Shown here one piece after another: positions 54,325 to 63,200 of a stretch of DNA of 64,000 nt (within the stretch, counting starts at the first letter, position 1; each line of letters opens with the position of its first letter). Origin of the DNA: Dokdonia pacifica (GTDB taxonomy: Bacteria > Bacteroidota > Bacteroidia > Flavobacteriales > Flavobacteriaceae). A program made the position numbers and the translations under genes. The stretch spans positions 205,603 to 269,602 of the forward strand of contig NZ_FZNY01000004.1 in assembly GCF_900188275.1 (NCBI RefSeq), read 5' to 3'. The notes beneath the pieces are model-generated. The model was not told where the DNA came from. It made no database searches and was given only the letters and a program-made list of their open reading frames with translations.

Positions 54325-55071
54325 ATGGAACACTCATACGTTATTATTGATAGTAATCCAGAAACTGTATATGCTATCCAACTTGCAATGGAAAATTTTA
54401 ATAATTTTATCTGTATCGGAATCTCCTCTGGAGAACAAGAAGGTCTGGATATGATATTAGAAAGAAATCCTTCTTTAGTATTTTTAAATATAGAATTAGA
54501 GCATCATAATTCTGGTATAACGGGTTACTACCTTATGGATGCCTTACAAAAATACATGGATGTTCAACCACAATTTGTGGCTTTAGCATCATCTGCTCAA
54601 TATGCCATAGAAGGAATAAGACATAGTGTCTTAGATTATATTATTACACCTATAGATAAAAACGTATTGAGACGTACCTTATTTCGTTTCAGAAAATCAG
54701 AGTTCAGTGCGCCAGCTGATATCAATGATACGCTTTGTTTAAAATCATATGGTGATTATAAATTTGTAAATACAAATGAAGTACTTTTTTTAAAGGCAGA
54801 TAATAATACAACAGATTTTGTAAGAGTAAATGGAACTACGGTAAGCGCCTTTAAAACATTGAAGTTTTTTCAAGAGTCATTACCAGAACATTTTATAAGA
54901 GTACATAATAGCTACATTGTAAATAGCCATTATATCTCCAGAATTCATTTCGGTAAATCGCAATGTACCATGGAACACAGTGATTTTGCAGTTCCTTTTT
55001 CAAAGTCTTATAAAGAAAACGTAGAAGCAATACGTGACAATTTTTATAAACGAAGTCTAGTCATTGCCTAA
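54325..55071 (+). CDS. LytTR-family regulator with degenerate receiver
   Basis: A 248-aa DNA-binding regulator. Residues 1-120 fold like a receiver (IIDSNPE, FLNIEL, FVALASS, YIITPID), but the phospho-acceptor Asp is Asn55 and the acidic pocket is reduced to Asp9, so normal phosphorylation is unlikely. Residues about 140-245 are a LytTR domain: VNTNEVLFLKADNNTTDFVR, FQESLPEHFIRVHNSYIVNS. It may act by dimerisation or a different signal. Its upstream region carries the CCGTA/TACGG array. Confidence 0.85.
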   Translation: MEHSYVIIDSNPETVYAIQLAMENFNNFICIGISSGEQEGLDMILERNPSLVFLNIELEHHNSGITGYYLMDALQKYMDVQPQFVALASSAQYAIEGIRHSVLDYIITPIDKNVLRRTLFRFRKSEFSAPADINDTLCLKSYGDYKFVNTNEVLFLKADNNTTDFVRVNGTTVSAFKTLKFFQESLPEHFIRVHNSYIVNSHYISRIHFGKSQCTMEHSDFAVPFSKSYKENVEAIRDNFYKRSLVIA

Positions 55072-55079
55072 TGATTATT

Positions 55080-55110
55080 ACAGAAAGTGTTAGATACTAG
55101 CACTTTCTGT
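55080..55110 (+). terminator. Candidate terminator after LytTR gene
   Basis: ACAGAAAGTG (55080-55089) pairs with CACTTTCTGT (55101-55110) around TTAGATACTAG. The downstream stretch (ATATATCC) is T-poor, so activity is uncertain. Confidence 0.5.
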
Positions 55111-55527
55111 ATATATCCGATTTTCACACGCTTGAAATTTGGATTAAGAAAAGTATGTGAGTGTACTAAAGAAACTCTAAAAACACTCACATTTAACAAA
55201 AAAATAGCATTTTTCAAAATAGTCATATACTCGTATATGACGTTCATCTACATCTATAGGTAGTACACTTACTATATAGACCTAAAATTGACATTTCTCT
55301 ACGTCACTTCTTGCTACTTTTACACCGTTATAACAAACCAAATAGAGCATTAAAGCTTCAAAAATAGTCATCAAAATCACATGAAAATGGGAACATGTGA
55401 AATAGATGATATAAAGAAATAATTTTTAAGAATCCCCAACCCTAGAATTAATAACTATTTAAAATTTAAAACAAGTAATGCTATTGCACATACTTGAAAT
55501 TTAACCACTATTAAATACACCACACTA
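55111..55527. other. Intergenic region before the Asp-repeat lipoprotein
   Basis: Just over 400 bp without a gene. Only AT-rich DNA and weak inverted strings are seen. Confidence 0.45.
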
Positions 55528-55956
55528 ATGAAAACATTCATACAAACACTCACTATATTATTTGCTACCGCTTTATTCTTTTCTTGTGAATCAGATCCTA
55601 TTTTAGAAGATTTTGAAGTTGCAGATTCCCTAACTATAGAAAGTATTGAAGTTGAAAATGATAATACTAACGCAGAAAAATTAGATGATGATGACATTCC
55701 AACTGAAGGGATAGATGATGATGATGTGCCGACTGAAGGGATAGATGATGATGATGTGCCAACTGAAGGGATAGATGATGATGATGTACCAACTGAAGGG
55801 ATAGATGATGATGATGTGCCAGTTGAAGATCGCAAAATCGATGATGATGATGTACCAGTTGAAGGTCGCAAAATCGATGATGATGATGTGCCAGTTGAGG
55901 GGCGTAAAATCGATGATGATGATATTCCAACTGAAGGGAATAATAGTGGTAATTAA
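55528..55956 (+). CDS. Lipoprotein with eight Asp-rich tandem repeats
   Basis: A 142-aa lipoprotein (ALFFSC, Cys20). After an acidic linker come eight repeats of the form I-DDDD-x-P-x-E (LDDDDIPTEG, IDDDDVPTEG, IDDDDVPVEGRK), coded by 30- or 36-bp DNA repeats at 55681-55938. Such Asp runs bind divalent cations and may give a calcium-dependent or extended surface stalk. The length is likely variable between strains because of the tandem DNA repeats. Function is unknown. It stands between the LytTR gene and the TPR kinase gene. Confidence 0.75.
   Translation: MKTFIQTLTILFATALFFSCESDPILEDFEVADSLTIESIEVENDNTNAEKLDDDDIPTEGIDDDDVPTEGIDDDDVPTEGIDDDDVPTEGIDDDDVPVEDRKIDDDDVPVEGRKIDDDDVPVEGRKIDDDDIPTEGNNSGN
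55681..55938 (+). repeat. Tandem 30/36-bp DNA repeats in the Asp-repeat gene
   Basis: Eight units, five of 30 bp and three of 36 bp, starting ATAGATGATGATGATGTGCC or similar. Nearly identical copies suggest recent expansion and slippage. Confidence 0.9.
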
Positions 55957-56095
55957 TTTTATAATCAATCACTTATGATATTTAAATAATATTAATAATT
56001 TATAAATTGCCTTATTTTTTATACAAGAAATAGGGCTTTTCTTATTATTTTTATAGACTACTTAGATATACTTATATATTAATTTTTTTGTATTT

Positions 56096-58138
56096 ATGAT
56101 CTCAAGGAATAAATTTTCTTATATACTTCTAATATGCTTGTTAGTTACTTTTTCTTGTGACAATGAATTATTTGATTCAGAATATAAAAAAGACGAATCT
56201 AGATTATTTGACAAGTATTATGGATTGGTAGATAATACATCTCTGGAGAAAGCCGATCGATTAAAGTATATTGATAGTATGGTAGATTTTACTAGAAATA
56301 AGCCTAAAGATACTTTAATGAGAAATCATTTGATAGATATATCTATTTCTTATGGAAGATTAGGAGTACAAGATTCTAGTTTTAAGTATAAACACAGAGC
56401 ATTACAATTAAGTACAAAAATTAATGATTCTTTAGGGTTAGCAAAATCCAATTACAGTTTAGGATTGTATCATTTAAATAATGATGCCTTAGATAGTGCC
56501 TATACTTATTTCTATAACTCTGAAAAGTTATATGATCAAATTGAAAATAGTGAATTAGGTGGGACTTCTGCTTTAACAATGGCTATCACTCAGAAGAGAG
56601 TGCGAGATTATGTGGGAGCACAAGAGAGTGCTATTAAAGCAATTGAACTTTTAGAGCAAACTGATGAGGTTCGATATTTGGCTTCAGCATATAATACCTT
56701 GGCGAGTGTCTCGAGATCGTTGGGTAAATATGAAAGTTCTATAGAATATTACACTAAAGTATATGATTATAGAGAAGGTTTAAAAAAAGAAAGCTTAAAG
56801 AAAGATGATAAATTACTAAATAGTAGCACCTTAAATAATTTAGGAATGGTGTATATGGATATGCAAGAGTATCCCAAGGCGATTTCTAATTTTAAGAAAG
56901 GGTTGTCTTATGATAGTTTACAGATTAAAAAAATAAAATCATATATCCGTTTAATAGATAATCTAGGGTATGCAGAATATAAAAATGGAAATTTAGAGTC
57001 TTTTCCAGACTTATTGCTGGAAGCCTTAAACAAAAGTCGTGAAGTAAATGACCGTTTAGCGATGGTTTCCAGTGGAATGCATTTGTCTGAGATCTATTTT
57101 GAAAAAGGGGATACAGCCTTATCTAAATACTATGCTGAAAATGCCTATAAAACCGCCAAAGAAGTTACCTATAATGATGGTATACTAGGTTCTTTAGAAC
57201 TTCTTATGGGAACCTCAGATCCTAATGATGGTATTGCTTACGGTAAAGAATATATACGTATAAGTGATAGTCTTCAAATGGAAGAAAGAGCATTTCAGAA
57301 TAAATTTGCCCAGGTTCGTTTTGAAACAGATAAATTAGAAGTAGCCAAAAATAAAGCTACAGAAAGATCCAGGATTTTAATTATTATCTTTTCTATTAGT
57401 GTCATTATTTTTCTAATTGGGTATATCCTCTTGCAGCGTAGAAACAATAGAAAAGAATTAGAATATCAAGAAGGACAACAAAAAGCCAATGAAGAGATTT
57501 TTAATCTCATGCTTGCACAACAAGGAAAACTAGAAGAAGGAAAACACCTAGCAAAACAACGTATCTCAGAAGAACTACACGATGGGATTTTGAGTAGACT
57601 TTTTGGATTACGATTAAGTTTGGATAGTTTAAATAATAAACATGGTAAAGAAGTAGAAACTTTACGATCTAGTTATATAGATCAGCTTAAAGATTTAGGG
57701 CAAGAGATTCGAAAAATATCACATGATTTAAATAATGAAAATTTCACACAGGACACACTATATCCAGATGTACTTAAAAAATTATTGAAAGATCAATTTG
57801 AAGCACAACATGTGACATATGAATTTTTATATGATCAAACCATCAATTGGGATTTAATCACGAACTCTAAAAAAGTACATGTATATCGTATTATTCAAGA
57901 GTGTCTTATGAATATTAATAAACATGCCAATGCAAAACACATTACTGTGACTTTTAAAAGTAAAGATGCAAGTGTAGAACTTACTATAGAAGATGATGGA
58001 GTAGGTATGGATACAGCAAAAGCTAAATCTGGGATTGGAATGAAAAATATTAAATCTCGAGTAGCCCAAATTGCAGGTTCCTATAAAATTATTAGTAAAA
58101 TGAATCTTGGAACTCAAATTCAAATATCTTTTAATTAA
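56096..58138 (+). CDS. TPR-containing sensor histidine kinase (NarX/HisKA_3 type)
   Basis: A 680-aa envelope sensor. N-terminal lipobox-like signal (LLVTFSC, Cys21), then about 10 helical TPR-like repeats (for example LAKSNYSLGLYHLNNDALDS, ASAYNTLASVSRSLGKYESS, NNLGMVYMDMQEYPKAISNF). One transmembrane helix lies at about 426-445. HisKA_3 carries phospho-His495 in SEELHDGILSRLFG. The HATPase domain shows VYRIIQECLMNINKHANAK and IEDDGVGMDTAKAKSGIGMK. It senses envelope conditions and phosphorylates a NarL-type partner, most likely the regulator 109 bp downstream. Confidence 0.88.
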   Translation: MISRNKFSYILLICLLVTFSCDNELFDSEYKKDESRLFDKYYGLVDNTSLEKADRLKYIDSMVDFTRNKPKDTLMRNHLIDISISYGRLGVQDSSFKYKHRALQLSTKINDSLGLAKSNYSLGLYHLNNDALDSAYTYFYNSEKLYDQIENSELGGTSALTMAITQKRVRDYVGAQESAIKAIELLEQTDEVRYLASAYNTLASVSRSLGKYESSIEYYTKVYDYREGLKKESLKKDDKLLNSSTLNNLGMVYMDMQEYPKAISNFKKGLSYDSLQIKKIKSYIRLIDNLGYAEYKNGNLESFPDLLLEALNKSREVNDRLAMVSSGMHLSEIYFEKGDTALSKYYAENAYKTAKEVTYNDGILGSLELLMGTSDPNDGIAYGKEYIRISDSLQMEERAFQNKFAQVRFETDKLEVAKNKATERSRILIIIFSISVIIFLIGYILLQRRNNRKELEYQEGQQKANEEIFNLMLAQQGKLEEGKHLAKQRISEELHDGILSRLFGLRLSLDSLNNKHGKEVETLRSSYIDQLKDLGQEIRKISHDLNNENFTQDTLYPDVLKKLLKDQFEAQHVTYEFLYDQTINWDLITNSKKVHVYRIIQECLMNINKHANAKHITVTFKSKDASVELTIEDDGVGMDTAKAKSGIGMKNIKSRVAQIAGSYKIISKMNLGTQIQISFN

Positions 58139-58247
58139 AATTTAGTATCTTGTAGTCACTAAATAAATGTTAGCAGAATTACTTTCCCTATAAAGTTTAA
58201 GATTAGCAACTTACGATATTTAGTATTCCATAAAATAATCGTAAAAA

Positions 58248-58922
58248 ATGAAAAAAAAGCTTAAAGTCTTAATGGTAGATGATCATCCTATGATCTTGGA
58301 GGGGTACAAAAATACGTTGTCAGATTTTTGTGAAGAAAACTACAAATTAGAAATAGACACCGCTTCAGATTGTGATGAAGCAATTTCGCTTATTGATAAA
58401 ACCCCCAAATCAAAGGCATACGATCTAGCTATGATAGACGTTCAATTACCAATTGCAACAAACGATGTAGGAATTACATCAGGAGAAGGAATCGCACAAT
58501 ACCTCAAAAAGAAATTTACAAGAGCAAAAGTGATTATTCTTACAATGCATAATGAGAGCACCCGAATCCATAATATATTGGAAAAAGTAAATCCTCAAGG
58601 ATTATTAATAAAAACAGATATTTCTTTTTCAGAACTTAATCATGCATTTGAGCAGGTACTAAGTCAAAAAATATACTATAGTAGTACGGTAAATGATCAT
58701 TTACGTAAAATGGTTACAAATGATGTATCTGTAGATCAAATTAACCTTCAGATACTATATCACCTTTCTAGAGGTGTGCGTACCAAGAACTTAACAAATC
58801 ATATCAATCTTTCATTAAGTGCCATAGAAAAGCGTAAGAATCAACTAAAAGAGAAGCTGCATGTGAAATCAGAAAGTGATGAGCGTTTAATTGAAGAAGC
58901 GCGCATAAGAGGTCTGATTTAA
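58248..58922 (+). CDS. NarL/FixJ-family response regulator
   Basis: A 224-aa regulator. The receiver has the acidic pair Asp11-Asp12 (LMVDDHPMILEGY), phospho-acceptor Asp64 (AMIDVQLP), the Thr in IILTMHNES and the Lys in LLIKTDIS. The C-terminal LuxR-type helix-turn-helix (SRGVRTKNLTNHINLSLSAI) binds DNA. It is the cognate partner of the TPR kinase just upstream. Possible targets include the CCGTA/TACGG sites at 54200 and 59156 (inference). Confidence 0.92.
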   Translation: MKKKLKVLMVDDHPMILEGYKNTLSDFCEENYKLEIDTASDCDEAISLIDKTPKSKAYDLAMIDVQLPIATNDVGITSGEGIAQYLKKKFTRAKVIILTMHNESTRIHNILEKVNPQGLLIKTDISFSELNHAFEQVLSQKIYYSSTVNDHLRKMVTNDVSVDQINLQILYHLSRGVRTKNLTNHINLSLSAIEKRKNQLKEKLHVKSESDERLIEEARIRGLI

Positions 58923-58946
58923 AATAAGTATACTGAAAATAAGAAC

Positions 58947-58990
58947 ACTGCAATGTGTATAGTTTTGTCTATATGTATTGCAGTTTTTTT
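58947..58990 (+). terminator. Terminator after response regulator
   Basis: ACTGCAATGTGTATAG pairs with CTATATGTATTGCAGT, followed by TTTTTT. Ends the kinase/regulator transcript. Confidence 0.85.
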
Positions 58991-59038
58991 ATGCGTTCTA
59001 TTTTAGAAAGATGATTTCTTTTTTTAATTAATTGTATA

Positions 59039-59053
59039 CGCTTTCGCGAAAGC
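59039..59053. repeat. Genomic palindrome copy, intergenic
   Basis: CGCTTTCGCGAAAGC in the spacer after the response regulator gene. Confidence 0.85.
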
Positions 59054-59155
59054 ATATACATATGAAATATAATTCTTACAAATGAGCAAAAAAACAACGC
59101 TAAATGCATAAACTAGAAGGTGTAATTGTTTAAAAGTGCTATAAAGGGCTAAAAT

Positions 59156-59170
59156 TACGGGAAAACCGTA
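59156..59170. promoter_or_regulatory. Operator-like TACGG-N5-CCGTA site upstream of adhesin gene
   Basis: ATTACGGGAAAACCGTAAAA matches the core of the site at 54210-54230 except for one base, with the same 5-bp spacing. It is about 1 kb upstream of the adhesin start, between the kinase/regulator pair and the adhesin. Confidence 0.6.
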
Positions 59171-59429
59171 AAATTTTTGCATGCATACCCGAAGAAAAAC
59201 TCAGAAGCGCTTCTTAAATTAGATAACAGATAAAGAGAAGTATATATCACTTTGTTAAACACATAAAATATACATTTTCAATCTACTAGTAAATAGTACT
59301 TAATGTATGTATTGAAAGTTACAATTATTGGTTTTGAGTGTTCAAGTAGCTTATTTAATGTTGTAATAGATTAAGAGAGTTTAGGGGCTTGTCGTCTATA
59401 CAATTATTAATAAAAACCAATCTTCCCCC

Positions 59430-59475
59430 AGCTTTATAATAGCCCTCGACTTGAGGGCTGTTTAAAGCTTTTTTT
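59430..59475 (+). terminator. Terminator-like hairpin, possible small-RNA 3' end
   Basis: Nested stems: AGCTTTA (59430) with TAAAGCT (59463), and AGCCCTC with GAGGGCT, followed by TTTTTTT. No coding gene ends here, so it may mark a small RNA starting in the leader. The 10-mer TCTTCCCCCA just before it also occurs, reversed, in the terminator at 7121-7151. Confidence 0.65.
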
Positions 59476-60201
59476 AAAACCTCTTATAAATACATGTTGT
59501 TGTCAATTATTCCTTTTTTATATGGGAAATTTTTGGTGCCTAATAATTTGAATCAGAATGAGATGTGTTACTGTTTAAAACCAATTAATATTTTAAAAAA
59601 GTAAGAATTACACGCCTTTATTTTATGGCTTTACAGTAAAAAAAACGAAAGAATTTTAATAAATTTTGTAATTAATTTGGATTTAATTGACTGATTCAAT
59701 ACATTTGATCGATGAATTTGGTATTTCATCGAATTTTAATGTTAAAATTGACTTATGATTAATTAATTTTTTTTTTGAAAAGAATAAAATTTAAATTTAG
59801 TCAATTAAAAACTACAATTTATTGATATCACTATAAATATGTGTGTCAATATAGGTAATTTAAAAAGTGAAGTTTATCCCTACAACGATTTTACTTTTTT
59901 GTGAATTTTTTACCTTAATTATAAATAAAATAAATTATTACGATATAACTACATATTAGTTTATCATTAATTATATATAAAACCGAAAATAGAATAGATG
60001 AAATAAAACTATCCTCCCAAAACTCTTATTTATTATTATTGACTTCATATGATGATGTATATATCATATATGGATTATAATATCAGTGCGTGTAAAAGGA
60101 GGTATAGGTTTATTAAAATAAAATAACCCCGCAATTGTAAAACTTTGGCGAGCAAACAAAAGCAGGGTCGTGAATAATAATCAATTAATAAACTGACCAT
60201 T

Positions 60202-63200
60202 ATGTTGAGATGTCTTCGGATTATTTTTTCAGGAATGCATTTGCTTCTCGAAAAAACAATTGCAAATCGTATATCAGTAAATAGGGTAATACGTGCAAAA
60301 AAACAGTCTACTTGGCAAAGTATAAAAAAATATAGTTTTTTAAAAGACTTTGTTGAAGTTTTAAGTCACTTTTCCTATACAAATAAACAGTTTTCTTCTA
60401 CAAGAAGAGTAAGTGAGGTCCTTTCGCTTAGAAAAAACAAGTATGTGTTACATATACTATGTTGCTTCATATATATAAGTGTAAATTTTCTATCTGCTCA
60501 GAATTCCTTACAACCTACAAATCTTCAACCTACAAATAATACATTTCTATATGATCAGGGATGTATTTTATCTGAAGATGATATAGCTTATAATTTGCCA
60601 TTGGTAAACACTTATGATCGTCCTTTTCATATTGGACAACGTACAGTAACTACAGTAGATCTAAATGGACCATTACCAGGTGTTGATCATGCAGTAACAG
60701 CACAAGTGGGATTTATTTTTCCTACAGTAACAATTGATAATGAGATTAATACAAGTTCGGGAACTCTGCAAAGTGCTACAATTACATTTTCAAGTAGTCC
60801 AACAGGTACTCCTGCTGGGGTGCCAGATGCAGATGATCTGATAGTAATATTTGATGCAGCTGGCACACAATTAGGGTCTATTGGGATTAATCAAATTTTA
60901 GGCCCTGTAGATATTGTATATGGCTCAAATACGATGCGTATTCAGAGTATAGCATCAGGAGTATACAGTGTGACAGATGCTTTTGGAGCTGCGATTTTAG
61001 AAACAAATTTAGAGTCATTTATATACAATTTAAGATATGCACACAATGCTGTAGCTGGAGGAGGTACAGAGGGAAATAGATATATGATCGTAGAGGTGAC
61101 GGATGCCGATAATACGCTTTCAGCAACCTCAGTTATTAATGTACAATATTTTCCTAGCGCGACAGATGATATCAATTCGATTCAGGCTAATGCAACCATG
61201 CCAGTATCTGGTGATTTAGAAAGTAATGATATTGACTTAACAGCTGGTGATGTATTAACTATAGCTGAGGTAAATGGAGTAGTAGCTGCTGTAGGGAATT
61301 CATTTGCAAGTACCTATGGTTTTATAACAGTACAGACTGATGGTAGTTATGATTATAATGTAGACACTTCAAATATTGCAGTAAGCGGATTGCGCAATGG
61401 AGTATCGCTTACAGATATTATCTCATACACAATTGAAGATCTTAATGGAAATCAAGATTTTGGTTTTATAACAGTGACTATTAATGGAGTAGATGATCTT
61501 CCAGTAGCCACAAATAACATAAATTCAGTTACTGTTGGAGGGACAACTGTTGTGAATGGAGATGTGATTTTTGATGATGATGGTTTTGGAGTAGATTCAG
61601 GTGATAGACCTTTAGCATTATTTATTTGGGAAAACCAATTCAGTGCTCCTGGCGGTGTTTTTGCAAACTTATCAGGCCCAGTAAACGGACAAAGTAGAAC
61701 GGAACCTGTAACTGGTGTACAAGTTTCTTTTGTGTCTACAGACCCAGATAATATAGGTATTCCTAATCAAAATCAAGTAGTATATCAAACAGCTACTAAT
61801 GGTGGTCACACTGGATATTTAGGGTATGCCATAAACGCTAGTGTAAACCCTTCTGCTTCTACGGTACTAACTATGAGCTTTGATGAACCCGTAGTAAATT
61901 TAAGTTTTACGTTATCAGATATCGACTGGTCTCAAAATGATTCATGGCAAGATCAAATGACGGTTAGTGGGAATTTAGGAGGAACACCAGTAGATTTTAT
62001 ACCACAAGTTTCTGGATCTGTTGTTACAGTTGGGGCAGATACTTTTTACGGAACAGGATCTGTACCTGCGCAAGATGCTCATGGTAATGTAGTCATCAAT
62101 TATCCTACACCTGTAGACCAAGTAAGTATAGCCTATAATTATGGGCCTGATGCTACTGCAGCAGATAATGGAGGACAGATTGCAGCGATTTCAGATTTGA
62201 TCTGGCAAGCCACTGGAGCACCAAGAGTAAGTGAGGTAGATGGAATGGCAGGAAATGTAGGCATGGTATATGCTACTACCTATGGTTTCATTACGATTAA
62301 TGGAGATGGAACATATACATACACATTAGATTTGACAAATACAGATGTGATGAATTTGACCACTGGAATGACATTAACAGATACCATTCCATATACACTC
62401 ATAGATACAGTTGATAATTCAGGAAACACGGCGATGGCTAATGTAATTATCACAATTAATGGACCCGCGGCAATCCCTTGTACAACGCCATCTGCCATTA
62501 CAGGACTTTCAGATATCACTATAGACGAAGGAGATATGACGTCCTTTTCTGCAGGAGGTGGAACACCTGGGATACTTACCTGGGCAGTCACTCCAACAAC
62601 AGGCGTAACTCCAAATTCAGGTGTTGGTGCAAACACAGGAAATATTACGTTCACAACCGCAGGATCTTATACAATAACATACACGTCTACCAATGATAAT
62701 GATCCTTTAGGCTGTAATACTACAGAAACTGCAATGGCTACTGCTACGATTACTGTTGATCCTGTAGCTGCTACATGTGATATCACAGCCATAACTGCTA
62801 TAAGCAATAATGATTGTGATTCTATGAGCAATCAATTTACAGCAGATGTAACAGTAACTTTTGAAAATCCACCAGCTACAGGAACTTTAGAATTGACAGG
62901 AGATGGTACTGCTAGTGTAGCAGTAGGGAGTTTAGACACTGCAACATCACATACATTTAATGGTATTTCTTTTACAGCCGATGGTGCAGCCATCTCATTG
63001 ACTGCAGCATTCTCAGATGATGCCATGTGTACATTTACAGAAGCTAATGCTGGCACAGCAGATGCAACATGTCTATTAGATTCTGATGGCGATGGAGTCT
63101 TAGATAGTATGGATATCTGCCCAGGGTTTGATGATGCAGTCGATAATGATCTAGATGGAGTTCCCGATGGTTGTGATCAAGATGATGATAATGATGGGAT

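Larger units (their letters stand above)
58991..60201. other. Gene-free 1.2 kb leader before giant adhesin
   Basis: AT-rich region with a palindrome copy (59039-59053), an operator-like site (59156-59170), a strong terminator-like hairpin (59430-59475), and near its end the string AACCCCGCAATTGTAAAACT...GCAGGG, whose ends pair as CCC-GC/GC-A-GGG. No ORF worth calling. It may encode a small RNA or a long regulated leader for the adhesin gene. Confidence 0.6.

Noticed and set aside
55667..55972. His/Leu-rich minus-strand frames opposite the Asp-repeat lipoprotein
   Set aside because: Both are reverse readings of the tandem GATGAT repeats; the plus frame has signal peptide and lipobox.
60096..60105. 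AAAAGGAGGT Shine-Dalgarno-like string
   Set aside because: No start codon follows within useful distance; the adhesin ATG is about 100 bp downstream.
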